Of a DNA stretch of 64,000 bases, positions 1 to 8,482 are shown one piece after another. The DNA lies in assembly GCF_003853645.1 (NCBI RefSeq), contig NZ_QTPO01000035.1, forward strand, positions 1-64,000. Direction: 5' to 3'. Source of the stretch: Burkholderia sp. Bp9143 (lineage in GTDB: Bacteria > Pseudomonadota > Gammaproteobacteria > Burkholderiales > Burkholderiaceae). Below the pieces are notes generated by a model. The model saw only the letters and a program-made list of their open reading frames with translations. It did not search any database and was not told the origin of the DNA. The stretch's first letter is position 1. The number at the start of each line of letters is the position of its first letter. The translations under genes were made by a program, and so were the position numbers.

Positions 1-243
1 AACCAGCCGGGCAAGGAAGCATGGCCGGTCGTCGGCGCGACGTTCGTGCTGCTGCACGCGAAGCAGGACAAGCCGGAACAAGGTGCGGAAACGCTGAAGT
101 TCTTCGACTGGGCATTCCACAACGGCAACCAGGCCGCGACAGATCTGGACTACATCTCGCTTCCAGATTCAGTGGTGTCCGAGATCCACAAGCAATGGAA
201 AGCAAAAATCAAGGATGCCTCCGGTAAGGCAATTGCAAACTGA
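1..243 (+). CDS. pstS: Phosphate ABC transporter substrate-binding protein PstS (3' end only)
   Basis: This is the last 80 codons of a periplasmic phosphate-binding protein; the 5' part lies outside the window. The tail reads like PstS: a FVLLH segment, then KPEQGAETLKFFDWAF, the family block LDYISLPDSVV and IKDASGK near the end, closely following the E. coli PstS C terminus as I remember it. PstS delivers phosphate to the PstCAB importer. The usual next gene, pstC, does not follow: the downstream 480 bases have no permease gene and the next clear gene is on the other strand. It may be an orphan or extra pstS copy. Family call is firm; the truncation is only the window edge. Confidence 0.9.
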   Translation, partial: NQPGKEAWPVVGATFVLLHAKQDKPEQGAETLKFFDWAFHNGNQAATDLDYISLPDSVVSEIHKQWKAKIKDASGKAIAN

Positions 244-368
244 GCGCACCGGGTGCGACGTGAGTCCGACCGCACTCGCCCCGTGACGAAGTAGAACGTC
301 CCTTCGATTTGAGCCATGGGCGAAGAAATGCTTCACCGAGCCGATGTGTTCTTGAGAGGCTAGCGCAA

Positions 369-749
369 ATGCCTTGCCAAGCTTGCACGAGAATGTGCAC
401 GATCCCAGATCAGGTCGCACATGACGAACTGGTGGAGTTGCACAAGCCAAGAAAATTGCGACCACTAGGACGGCCAGCAATAGTGGTGCGACAGTATCGC
501 TGCCGTCTGTGCGGTACGAACTGGCTGTCAGAGCGTGATCCCCAGCGACCCGGCGCCACTGACTGGCTCTGTCTCAATAAGGCGTCGAACATTCTCACCC
601 CCGCCTCGACATCGCAGCCAGGTATAGGTGCGGTTGCATCCGGGCCATCCGGAGACGCTGTCGTCGGGAACACTGCATTGCCGTTGACTCCCGCTCACTG
701 CGGTGGAGGCAATGCCATTTTTTATCGCGCTACAGCAAGTAACGCTTGA
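369..749 (+). CDS. Possible zinc-ribbon hypothetical protein
   Basis: An ORF of 126 codons whose first half looks protein-like: C3-x2-C6 with C10 near the N terminus, and C45-x2-C48 (YRCRLCGTNWL) further on, a spacing that suits a small zinc ribbon, with basic HKPRKLRPLGRP between. The second half is low in recognisable features and runs 20 bases into the 3' end of the convergent DJ-1 gene. Codon use is clearly less G/C-biased at third positions than in neighbouring core genes. An in-frame ATG also lies 60 bases upstream at 309. I do not recognise the family. It could be a real small accessory gene, a decayed one with a scrambled 3' end, or chance. Confidence 0.35.
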   Translation: MPCQACTRMCTIPDQVAHDELVELHKPRKLRPLGRPAIVVRQYRCRLCGTNWLSERDPQRPGATDWLCLNKASNILTPASTSQPGIGAVASGPSGDAVVGNTALPLTPAHCGGGNAIFYRATASNA

Positions 750-1329
750 TGTTCGCCAGCGCTCGAGAAACATACGCTTCCTTCTCCCCGACTGGCGCAA
801 CGTAGTGCAGCGCGCTCCGCGCGGCGTCCTCGCCTTCGATGCGCGCAATGATCCATGCGGCCAAATACTGCGAAGCAAAGCAGCCGCCCGCAGTCGCGAC
901 GTTACCTTGAGCGAAGAATGGCTGATCTACAACGTCGACGCCTGCCTCGATCACCCAAGGTTTGGTTGTGAGATCCGTGCAGGCCGGGATTTTGCCGAGG
1001 AAGCCGAGCTTCGCCAGAACCAACGTGCCCGAACATTGCGCACCGATAAGCTGCCGTGCAGGATCGAGCTTGAGCTGCTCCATCAGTGCCGCGTTGTTGA
1101 CGACCTCCCGGGTTTGAATACCGCTCCCAATGATGACGGCATCTGCCTTGCAAGCGTCCGCCAAGGTTGACTGCGCCTGTACTGTCACACCATTCATCGA
1201 GGTAACGGAATGCTCCGGGCATGAAAGTGTGACCCGCCAGTTGGGCTTCTTGATTCGATTGAGCACGCCAAGTGCAATGAGGGAGTCGAGTTCGTTGAAG
1301 CCTTGGAAGGTCACGATCGCGATGTGCAT
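730..1329 (-). CDS. DJ-1/PfpI family protein
   Basis: A 199-residue single-domain member of the DJ-1/PfpI (class I glutamine amidotransferase-like) superfamily. The N terminus MHIAIVTFQGFNELD is the typical first strand with the conserved acidic turn, and GAQCSGTLVLAKLG carries the nucleophile-elbow cysteine (near residue 99). Members include deglycase-like stress proteins, isonitrile hydratases and cyclohexyl-isocyanide hydratases; the sequence alone does not separate these. It is a stand-alone domain, without the AraC-type DNA-binding domain some relatives carry. It sits alone on the minus strand in a less G/C-biased stretch between pstS and mutS, with no operon partner. Confidence 0.8.
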   Translation of the reverse strand: MHIAIVTFQGFNELDSLIALGVLNRIKKPNWRVTLSCPEHSVTSMNGVTVQAQSTLADACKADAVIIGSGIQTREVVNNAALMEQLKLDPARQLIGAQCSGTLVLAKLGFLGKIPACTDLTTKPWVIEAGVDVVDQPFFAQGNVATAGGCFASQYLAAWIIARIEGEDAARSALHYVAPVGEKEAYVSRALANIKRYLL

Positions 1330-1569
1330 GGGACACCCTATCTCAGGTCAGTCGAAGCATATTGCCAGAATGCCGTGACGATCGGCTCTGCTCTCCAGAC
1401 AACTCACTGTTACTGCCAGCGCCCTCGTCCTAACGGCGAACTTCGGCTTCCAAACCACTGGCAAACTCCAACTGGCAAAGCAACTTTCCCCAGGTCACAT
1501 GAGCACGAAACCCGCCGCAGCCCATAAAACTACGCCAAGATCCACGCCCGCCCTTCTGGGGTTCGGCCG
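1330..1569. other. Intergenic, no feature seen
   Basis: A 240-base spacer between the DJ-1 gene and the small membrane protein gene. Short ORFs exist on the plus strand but show no domain, no convincing ribosome binding site and no bias toward G/C at third positions. I see no repeat, terminator or RNA gene. Confidence 0.4.
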
Positions 1570-1881
1570 TTAAACGTCGGCGTCGAAATCAATGACGATA
1601 TCCCCGGTGTTCATTAGGATTGCACCGTCGACAAAGTCCAAGGCCTTACCCGCAAAAGTAGATATTGCATGCCAATAGCTGTACTCCCAGATCGATTTGG
1701 TGACCCCGTGACATGAACCATGCGCGCAAACAATGTAATGCAAATCCTGCACACAACCGTTCACGGCATCACCGCCTAGGTAGGCAGCGGCGCTCCAGAA
1801 GACGAAGAAATTGAAAATTGCGAGCACACCTGTGACATACAGTATCAACCAGGCGCGCTTCGACATTTCCTTGAATTTCAC
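1570..1881 (-). CDS. Small hypothetical membrane protein
   Basis: A 103-residue protein with one clear hydrophobic span (about residues 9-35, WLILYVTGVLAIFNFFVFWS) after a short basic N terminus, then a mostly polar region with four cysteines (about residues 43-57) that could form disulfides if it lies outside the membrane, and an acidic end. The reading starts with GTG at 1881; an ATG five codons on (1866) has an AAGGA only two bases upstream, too close for a normal ribosome site, so the start is uncertain. No family recognised. It lies in the looser region before mutS. Confidence 0.55.
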   Translation of the reverse strand: MKFKEMSKRAWLILYVTGVLAIFNFFVFWSAAAYLGGDAVNGCVQDLHYIVCAHGSCHGVTKSIWEYSYWHAISTFAGKALDFVDGAILMNTGDIVIDFDADV

Positions 1882-2167
1882 AGTCGTGAAGCGTCTTCCG
1901 ACCGAGCACGGAAACTACGCCTGAGACAGTGCCCTCAGACAATCACACGCCAGATTGTCTGGCCGCAACGGTCGCTTCGGGGTTAGCACTACGTTATGGA
2001 TTGTTCCCGTATCGCCATGCGCCGGGTCGGGGCACTGAAGCCGAGGCGGGGACATTGATCGCAGCCGATCCCGGTATCTGCAACCGGCCAAACGGCCAAC
2101 TTCGCGCTTGCACATCGAAGCCACTGGTAAACTCGGGCAACTCAAGCAACAACTTCATGCCGGATCT
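1882..2167. other. Spacer upstream of mutS
   Basis: About 285 bases with no supported gene. A TAAACT at 2128-2133 could serve as the -10 element for mutS, but no good -35 stands at the right distance and no strong Shine-Dalgarno precedes the mutS ATG. The base composition is less G/C-rich than the genes that follow. Confidence 0.35.
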
Positions 2168-4825
2168 ATGACCACGCTGTCGCCCGAGGCCTTTGCTGGC
2201 CACACCCCGATGATGCAGCAGTACCTTCGCATCAAGGCCGATCACCCCGACACGCTCGTCTTCTACCGGATGGGCGACTTCTACGAGTTGTTCTTCGAGG
2301 ATGCGGAGAAAGCGGCACGCCTGCTCGACCTGACCCTCACGCAGCGCGGCGCATCGGCCGGCACGCCGATCAAGATGGCCGGCGTCCCGCATCACGCGGT
2401 CGAACAGTATCTGGCGAAGCTCGTGAAGATGGGCGAATCGGTCGCGATCTGCGAGCAGATCGGCGACCCCGCGACGTCGAAGGGGCCGGTCGAGCGCAAG
2501 GTCGTGCGTGTCGTCACGCCCGGCACGCTGACCGATGCGGCACTGCTGTCCGACAAGAACGACGTCTACCTGCTCGCGATGTGCACGGGCCACAACAAGC
2601 GTGGCGTCGCGGTCAATATCGGCCTCGCGTGGCTGAACCTCGCGAGCGGCGCGCTGCGGCTCGCCGAAATCGAACCCGACCAGCTCGGCGCCGCACTCGA
2701 ACGCATCCGCCCGGCCGAAATCCTGACGGCGGATGGCGCGACCGACGCCGTGCCCGCGGGCGCCGGCGCGATCAAGCGCGTGCCGGCTTGGCACTTCGAC
2801 ATCGCATCGGGCACGCAGCGCCTGTGCGACCAGCTCGACGTCGCGGGGCTCGACGGCTTCGGCGCGCATTCGCTGACGAGCGCATGCGGCGCGGCAGGCG
2901 CGCTGCTGCTGTACGCGGCGGCCACGCAGGGCCAGCAACTGCGTCACGTGCGCAGCCTGAAGGTCGAGAACGAAACCGAGTACATCGGGCTCGATCCGGC
3001 AACGCGCCGCAATCTCGAGCTGACCGAAACGCTGCGCGGCACCGAATCGCCGACGCTGTATTCGCTGCTCGACACCTGCTGCACGACGATGGGCAGCCGC
3101 CTGCTGCGTCACTGGCTGCATCACCCGCCGCGCGCGTCGGTCGCCGCGCAGTCGCGCCAGCAGGCGATCGGCGCACTGCTCGAGGCGCCCGCGAACGCGA
3201 GCCTCGACGCACTGCGCAGCGCGCTGCGCCAGATCGCCGACGTCGAACGGATCACCGGGCGTCTCGCGCTGCTGTCCGCGCGACCGCGCGACCTGTCGAG
3301 CCTGCGCGACACGTTCGCCGCGCTGCCGGCGCTGCGCGAGCGGATCAGCGCGATCGTCGCGAACGCGGATGCGCTCACGCGCGTCGACGCGGCGCTCGCG
3401 CCGCCCGCCGAATGCCTCGACCTGCTGACGAGCGCGATCGCCCCCGAGCCTGCCGCGATGGTGCGCGACGGCGGCGTGATCGCGCGCGGCTACGATGCGG
3501 AGCTCGACGAACTGCGTGACATCTCCGAGAACTGCGGGCAGTTCCTGATCGATCTCGAGGCGCGCGAGCGCACCCGCACGGGCATCGCGAACCTGCGCGT
3601 CGAATACAACAAGGTGCACGGCTTCTACATCGAGGTCACGCGCGGCCAGACCGACAAGGTGCCCGACGACTACCGCCGCCGCCAGACGCTGAAGAACGCC
3701 GAGCGCTACATCACGCCCGAACTGAAGACCTTCGAGGACAAGGCGCTGTCCGCGCAGGAACGCGCGCTGGCCCGCGAGCGCGCGCTGTACGACGGCGTGC
3801 TGCAGGCGCTGCTGCCGTTCATTCCCGAGTGTCAGCGTGTCGCGTCCGCGCTCGCGGAGCTCGACGTGCTCGCCGCGTTCGCCGAGCGCGCCCGCACGCT
3901 CGACTGGGTCGCCCCCGCCTTCACCGACGAGATCGGCATCGAGATCGAACAAGGTCGCCACCCGGTCGTCGAAGCGCAGGTCGAGCAGTTCATCGCGAAC
4001 GACTGCCGGTTCGGCGCCGAGCGCAAGCTGCTGCTGATCACCGGTCCGAACATGGGCGGTAAGTCGACGTTCATGCGGCAGACGGCGCTGATCGCGCTGA
4101 TGGCCTACGTCGGCAGCTACGTGCCCGCGAAGTCGGCCTGCTTCGGCCCGATCGACCGGATCTTCACGCGGATCGGCGCGGCCGACGACCTCGCCGGCGG
4201 CCGCTCGACCTTCATGGTCGAGATGACCGAAGCGGCAGCGATCCTCAACGACGCGACGCCGCAAAGCCTCGTGCTGATGGACGAAATCGGCCGCGGCACG
4301 TCGACGTTCGACGGCCTCGCGCTCGCGTGGGCCATCGCGCGTCATCTGCTCGCGCAAAACGGCTGCTACACGCTGTTCGCGACGCACTACTTCGAACTGA
4401 CGCAGCTGCCGGCCGAATTCCCGCAAGCGGCGAACGTCCACCTGTCGGCCGTCGAGCACGGCCACGGCATCGTGTTCCTGCACGCGGTCAACGAAGGCCC
4501 GGCGAACCAGAGCTACGGGCTGCAGGTTGCGCAGCTCGCGGGCGTGCCGGCGCCGGTGATCCGCGCCGCGCGCAAGCATCTCGCGTATCTCGAACAGCAG
4601 TCGGCCACGCAGCACACGCCGCAGCTTGACCTGTTCAGCGCGCCGCCCGCCGCGGCCGACGAACTCGAATGCGCGGATGCGCCGGCGCCGGCCGACGTCC
4701 CGCATCCGGCACTCGAGAAGCTGCGCGAGATCGATCCCGACGATCTCAAGCCTCGCGACGCGCTCGACCTGCTGTACGAACTGCGCACGCTCGTCCGCTC
4801 GCACGATGCCGACGGGCACGCATAA
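2168..4825 (+). CDS. mutS: DNA mismatch repair protein MutS
   Basis: MutS finds base mismatches and small loops after replication and recruits MutL. The 885-residue length fits the family. Seen in order: the mismatch-reading GDFYE motif (Phe38-Tyr39-Glu40), the connector and lever/clamp regions, then the ATPase with Walker A GPNMGGKST (about residues 626-634), the DEIGRGTST Walker B region, FATHYFEL, and the helix-turn-helix ending NQSYGLQVAQLAG. I chose the ATG at 2168 because the protein then begins just before the conserved TPMMQQYLRIK; an in-frame ATG at 2108 adds 20 unconserved residues. The last 20 bases overlap the next gene, suggesting coupled translation. Confidence 0.97.
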   Translation: MTTLSPEAFAGHTPMMQQYLRIKADHPDTLVFYRMGDFYELFFEDAEKAARLLDLTLTQRGASAGTPIKMAGVPHHAVEQYLAKLVKMGESVAICEQIGDPATSKGPVERKVVRVVTPGTLTDAALLSDKNDVYLLAMCTGHNKRGVAVNIGLAWLNLASGALRLAEIEPDQLGAALERIRPAEILTADGATDAVPAGAGAIKRVPAWHFDIASGTQRLCDQLDVAGLDGFGAHSLTSACGAAGALLLYAAATQGQQLRHVRSLKVENETEYIGLDPATRRNLELTETLRGTESPTLYSLLDTCCTTMGSRLLRHWLHHPPRASVAAQSRQQAIGALLEAPANASLDALRSALRQIADVERITGRLALLSARPRDLSSLRDTFAALPALRERISAIVANADALTRVDAALAPPAECLDLLTSAIAPEPAAMVRDGGVIARGYDAELDELRDISENCGQFLIDLEARERTRTGIANLRVEYNKVHGFYIEVTRGQTDKVPDDYRRRQTLKNAERYITPELKTFEDKALSAQERALARERALYDGVLQALLPFIPECQRVASALAELDVLAAFAERARTLDWVAPAFTDEIGIEIEQGRHPVVEAQVEQFIANDCRFGAERKLLLITGPNMGGKSTFMRQTALIALMAYVGSYVPAKSACFGPIDRIFTRIGAADDLAGGRSTFMVEMTEAAAILNDATPQSLVLMDEIGRGTSTFDGLALAWAIARHLLAQNGCYTLFATHYFELTQLPAEFPQAANVHLSAVEHGHGIVFLHAVNEGPANQSYGLQVAQLAGVPAPVIRAARKHLAYLEQQSATQHTPQLDLFSAPPAAADELECADAPAPADVPHPALEKLREIDPDDLKPRDALDLLYELRTLVRSHDADGHA

Positions 4826-6080
4826 ACGCCTCCCGTCGGGCCGGCCGGCCCGTGCCGCCGCCGCTGCGCTGATCGCGGCGGTGCTCGCGCTGGCCCAGGC
4901 CGGCGCGCTCGCGGCGCCGCCCAAGCGTGCCGCGGCCCCCTACTCGTTCGCGATCGTGTCGGGCGTCATCGACGCGCCGGCCGACGAGCCGGCCGCGCAG
5001 CGGCTGTTCGAATCGATCGCACTCGAGCGCAATCTGGCCTTTGTCGTCTATGCAGGCGACATCAAGGGTGCGAAGGAAGCGTGCCGCGACTCGCTGTACA
5101 CGCAGCGCGGCGCGATCCTGGACGCATCGCGCGTGCCGCTCGTGTTCATTCCCGGCCACGACGATTGGGTGACGTGCAACACGGCGGCCGGCGGCAGCTA
5201 CGACCCGGTCGAACGTCTGGACTTCCTGCGGCAGACGCTATTGGCCGACGCGGCACTGCCCGACCCCGGCGCGCTGCAGATCACGCGCGAAAGTGAAGTC
5301 GCCCGGTTCCGGCCCTATCGTGAAAACGCGCGCTGGATGCATGACGACGTCGTCTACGTCGCGCTGAACGCACCGGCGCCGAACAACCACTATCTGACGG
5401 CCGGTGGCCGGAACGGCGAATTCGAGGATCGCATCATCGCGAACGGCTTCTGGATCGACCACGCGGCCGAATATGCGAAGCGGCGCGAAGCGCGCGCCAT
5501 GGTGGTGATTTTCGAAGGCGATCCGCAGTTCGATCGCTATGAGCGTGCCGAACGCTTTGCGTGGTTGCGTTTCAACCGGCCGCGCGTCCGCGACGGCTTC
5601 CGTGAACTGAAACGAACGCTGGTGAAGGCGGCGGCGACATTCCGTGGCCCGATCCTGGTGATGCACACGAGCAGCGAGCCGCTTGCGAACGGCTTCCTGA
5701 TCGATCGCCCGCTGCATGCGGACGACGGTGCGCTGGTCGGAAACGTGACCCGCGTCGCGATCGGACCGCGTCATCCGGCGAATCAGTGGGTGAAGGTCAA
5801 CGTGTCGCCGGCACGGCGGACGATCTTCAACGTGAGCGTGCAGGACGTCCCGAAGAACCTTCCGATCCCGCCCGCCCTGCCGGTCGTGCCGCGCGACGCT
5901 GTCCCGCTGCCGCAGATGCCGGAGATTCCGGCCTTGCCGGCACTGCCCGACTCGTCGTCGGTCGCGCCGCCGCTACAGGGCGACGGCACGACGCCGGGCG
6001 GCGCCTCGTGGCCCGCGCCGCCCCCTGCCTCAGGGCCGGCGCCCGGCCTGCCTGCCAGTTCAGTGCAGGGTACGCCCTGA
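4806..6080 (+). CDS. Secreted metallophosphoesterase-like protein
   Basis: A 424-residue protein with a cleavable-looking signal peptide (basic start, hydrophobic AAALIAAVLALAQAGALA, cut near APPKR), so probably periplasmic. The body resembles calcineurin-like phosphoesterases: VVYAGDIKG matches the second metal-binding block and FIPGHDDW the GNHD-type block, here reading GHDD. The usual first block, D-x-H near the N terminus, is not obvious (IVSGVID instead), so catalytic ability is uncertain. The last 90 or so residues are very rich in proline, alanine and serine, like a linker or wall-spanning tail. The start overlaps the end of mutS by 20 bases, and the 3' end overlaps the convergent slyD by 21 bases. 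Confidence 0.7.
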   Translation: MPTGTHKRLPSGRPARAAAAALIAAVLALAQAGALAAPPKRAAAPYSFAIVSGVIDAPADEPAAQRLFESIALERNLAFVVYAGDIKGAKEACRDSLYTQRGAILDASRVPLVFIPGHDDWVTCNTAAGGSYDPVERLDFLRQTLLADAALPDPGALQITRESEVARFRPYRENARWMHDDVVYVALNAPAPNNHYLTAGGRNGEFEDRIIANGFWIDHAAEYAKRREARAMVVIFEGDPQFDRYERAERFAWLRFNRPRVRDGFRELKRTLVKAAATFRGPILVMHTSSEPLANGFLIDRPLHADDGALVGNVTRVAIGPRHPANQWVKVNVSPARRTIFNVSVQDVPKNLPIPPALPVVPRDAVPLPQMPEIPALPALPDSSSVAPPLQGDGTTPGGASWPAPPPASGPAPGLPASSVQGTP

Positions 6081-6602
6081 CGGTGCGTCGCCGTCCTCGT
6101 CTTCGTCCTCGTCGACGATTTCGAGGCCTTCCGCGCCGTGCGCGTGCTCATGCTCGATCTCGTCCTCGGTCGCTTCGCGAACGTCCTTGACCGTGAGCGC
6201 GAAACGCAGCGCCATGCCCGCGAGCGGGTGGTTGCCGTCGAGCACGACCTTGTCTTCGGCGATGTCCGTGACCGTATAGATCAGCGAATCCACTTCCTCG
6301 TCGCCGTCCTCCGGCGTGCCTTCGAACTGCATGCCCACTTCGATCGGCTCCGGAAAACGATCGCGCGGCTCGATCTTCACGAGTTCGGGATCGTAGTCGC
6401 CGAACGCGTCCTGCGGCTCGAGCTGAATCTGCGCCTGGTAACCGGGCTCCTGACCGTCGAGCTGTTCCTCGATCTTGGGGAACGTGCCATCATAGCCGCC
6501 GTGCAGATAAACCATCGGCTCGTCGCTTTCCTCGATCAGATTGCCTTGCGCATCCGACAGTTTGTAAGTGACCGACACGACGGTGTTTTTTGCGATTTTC
6601 AT
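6060..6602 (-). CDS. slyD: FKBP-type peptidyl-prolyl isomerase SlyD
   Basis: A cytoplasmic prolyl isomerase and chaperone of the SlyD group. At 180 residues it has the split FKBP domain: the N-terminal VVSVTYKLSDAQGNLIEES, the flap-like insert with YDPELV, and the returning HPLAGMALRFALTVKDV. The C-terminal tail is acidic with a few histidines (EHEHAHG then a run of Asp and Glu), shorter and less metal-rich than the E. coli tail, so a role in nickel delivery is less likely than simple folding help. It is transcribed divergently from the ribosomal oxygenase gene, with 32 bases between start codons. Confidence 0.93.
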   Translation of the reverse strand: MKIAKNTVVSVTYKLSDAQGNLIEESDEPMVYLHGGYDGTFPKIEEQLDGQEPGYQAQIQLEPQDAFGDYDPELVKIEPRDRFPEPIEVGMQFEGTPEDGDEEVDSLIYTVTDIAEDKVVLDGNHPLAGMALRFALTVKDVREATEDEIEHEHAHGAEGLEIVDEDEDEDGDAPSGRTLH

Positions 6603-6634
6603 CCAATTCTCCCAAATACAACTCTCATTATACG

Positions 6635-7855
6635 ATGCGCAACCGGTCTCAAGCCGAACCGCGGGATGCCGCTGCCGCCCCGCTCGGCGCGCCGCCTTCC
6701 GATCTTCCCACGCCGCTGCTCGGCGGCCTCTCGCCGGCGCAATTCATGCGCCGCTACTGGCAGAAGAAGCCGCTGCTGATCCGCCAGGCGATTCCCGGCG
6801 TGAAGCCGCCGGTCACGCGCGACGCACTGTTCGAGCTGGCAGCCGACTATGACGCCGAAGCGCGACTGATCACTCATTTTCGTAACAAGTGGCAACTGGC
6901 GCACGGTCCGTTCGAGCCGGGTGCGCTGCCTGCCGTTTCGCGCAAGTCCTGGTCCTTGCTCGTGCAGGGGCTCGACCTGCACGTCGACGCGGCGCGCGCG
7001 TTGCTCGACCGTTTCCGCTTCATCCCGGACGCGCGCCTCGACGACCTGATGATTTCGTACGCGACGGACGGCGGCGGCGTCGGCCCGCACTTCGACTCGT
7101 ACGACGTATTCCTGCTGCAGGTCGAAGGCCGGCGCCGCTGGCGCATCGGCGCGCAGAAGGACCTGTCGCTGCAACCGGACGTGCCGCTGAAGATCCTCGA
7201 GCATTTCGAGCCGAGCGACGAGTGGGTGCTGGAGCCGGGCGACATGCTGTACCTGCCGCCGCACATCGCGCACGACGGCGTGGCCGAAGGCGAATGCATG
7301 ACCTGCTCGATCGGCTTCCGGGCACCGTCCGCCGGGGAGCTGGGCGCGCAATTCCTGTACTACCTCGCGGAACGCGGCGGCCTGCGCGACGAGCGCGGGG
7401 ACGCGCTGTACCGCGACCCGAAGCAGCCGGCGGTCGACACCCCTGCGCAGCTGCCGCCGGCGATGGTCGAGCGCGTCGCCGAGATCGTCGATGCGATCCG
7501 CTGGCGCAAGCGCGACGTCGCCGAATTCCTCGGCTGCTACCTGAGCGAGCCCAAATCGAACGTGGTATTCGAGCCGCCGGCACGCCCGCTGTCCGAGGCC
7601 GCGTTCGTCACGCAGGCGTCGCGCCGGGGCGTGCATCTCGACAGACGCGCCGCATTGATGTATAACGCGCGCTCGTACTTCATTAATGGCGAGGAAGAAC
7701 CGCTCGAGCAAGCCGGCGAATGGCTGCCCGAACTGGCCAATCTGCGTCACATGGAGGCGAAACGGTTTGTAACACTATCTCGGGTTCCCTCAATGACAGC
7801 CTTGCTGCACGAGTGGTATTGTGCGGGCTGGCTACGGGTCGGAAACCGGATTTAG
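6635..7855 (+). CDS. roxA: JmjC-type ribosomal protein oxygenase (RoxA/YcfD family)
   Basis: An iron and 2-oxoglutarate dependent oxygenase; the E. coli relative hydroxylates an arginine of ribosomal protein L16. The 406-residue protein has the N-terminal family block FMRRYWQKKPLLIRQA, then the cupin core with iron ligands His152 and Asp154 (GPHFDSYDVFLLQ) and the later histidine in HIAHDG (His213), followed by the winged-helix-like C-terminal dimer part. I start at the ATG at 6635 (MRNRSQ); an upstream in-frame ATG at 6590 would run into slyD. Substrate assignment to L16 is by family, not shown here. Confidence 0.9.
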   Translation: MRNRSQAEPRDAAAAPLGAPPSDLPTPLLGGLSPAQFMRRYWQKKPLLIRQAIPGVKPPVTRDALFELAADYDAEARLITHFRNKWQLAHGPFEPGALPAVSRKSWSLLVQGLDLHVDAARALLDRFRFIPDARLDDLMISYATDGGGVGPHFDSYDVFLLQVEGRRRWRIGAQKDLSLQPDVPLKILEHFEPSDEWVLEPGDMLYLPPHIAHDGVAEGECMTCSIGFRAPSAGELGAQFLYYLAERGGLRDERGDALYRDPKQPAVDTPAQLPPAMVERVAEIVDAIRWRKRDVAEFLGCYLSEPKSNVVFEPPARPLSEAAFVTQASRRGVHLDRRAALMYNARSYFINGEEEPLEQAGEWLPELANLRHMEAKRFVTLSRVPSMTALLHEWYCAGWLRVGNRI

Positions 7856-7947
7856 TGGACCGCCCCGTATGCCCGTACAGATCAAATTCTGTATGGGAAA
7901 GACAACGTATTGACCCCGCATTTGTCGACGGTCGATAGGAAAGTGCA

Positions 7948-7953
7948 TATAAT
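7948..7953 (+). promoter_or_regulatory. Candidate -10 element for the Ala/Ser-rich lipoprotein
   Basis: A perfect TATAAT in the 229-base spacer ahead of the lipoprotein gene, 131 bases before its start codon. The best -35-like hexamer, TTGTCG at 7922, is 20 bases away, which is long, so the promoter is only a candidate. It would leave a leader of about 125 bases. Confidence 0.35.
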
Positions 7954-8084
7954 TTCCGCCCAAGCCGTAGGGAAGATTCACGCTCTAGAAGTGCGTCTCC
8001 ACCAGCGGCCCAGGTCGGTGTTGGAGCACATTACCGGTATTGTTTCGCGCTGTTGCTTACCTTTAACCATAAAAGGACGTGATC

Positions 8085-8348
8085 ATGAAGAAATCCCTCC
8101 TCGTAGCTTCCCTGTTGGCTGCTGTTGCACTGGCTGCTTGCAACAAGAGCGCTGATCAAGCTGCTTCGTCGGCTGCTAGCGACGCATCGGCTGCTGCTTC
8201 GTCGGCTGCTTCGGCAGTTGCTGGTGCTGCGAGCGACGCTTCGGCTGCTGCTTCGTCGGCGACGGCTGCTGCGAGCGACGCAGCTGCTGCTGTGGCGTCG
8301 GCTGCTTCGGCAGCGACGGCTGCTCCGGCTTCGGGCGCAAGCCAGTAA
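8085..8348 (+). CDS. Ala/Ser-rich small lipoprotein
   Basis: An 87-residue predicted lipoprotein. The N terminus is basic (MKKS), the hydrophobic stretch ends in the lipobox LAAC, so Cys18 or thereabouts would be lipidated and the rest exported. The mature part is almost only alanine and serine with regularly placed aspartates (repeats around SDASAAASSA), a low-complexity helix-prone rod reminiscent of small envelope lipoproteins, though no heptad hydrophobic ladder like Lpp is clear. AAAAGGACG gives a good ribosome site for the ATG at 8085, better than the GTG two codons earlier. A strong terminator follows at once. Probably abundant and monocistronic; function unknown. Confidence 0.8.
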   Translation: MKKSLLVASLLAAVALAACNKSADQAASSAASDASAAASSAASAVAGAASDASAAASSATAAASDAAAAVASAASAATAAPASGASQ

Positions 8349-8364
8349 GCCTCAGCATCAGCTG

Positions 8365-8396
8365 AAAAAAAACCGGCCCTTCGGGCCGGTTTTTTT
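8365..8396. terminator. Bidirectional rho-independent terminator
   Basis: A perfect stem, A-run then CCGGCCC, loop TTCG, GGGCCGG then T-run. It ends the lipoprotein transcript and, with an A-run on the other side, can also stop the convergent MBL hydrolase transcript. Confidence 0.93.
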
Positions 8397-8482
8397 ACGT
8401 CTGTTGGTTTCGTGCATCGCGCCCGGCAGGCAAGCAGGCCAAGATGCCGTCCCGCCCCTTCCTGCGCCCCCTCTACACCCGC

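Noticed and set aside
169..480. A 103-codon minus-strand frame over the pstS end
   Set aside because: Overlaps the firm pstS tail and shows no recognised domain.
1994..4924. A minus-strand open frame of 976 codons opposite mutS
   Set aside because: It mirrors mutS, is extremely Arg/Val/Ala-rich and has no domain; long antisense frames are common in high-GC DNA.
8085..8348. The GCT/TCG repeats read as a CRISPR or tandem DNA repeat
   Set aside because: The repeats are imperfect, in frame, and explained by the Ala/Ser-rich lipoprotein; no spacers.
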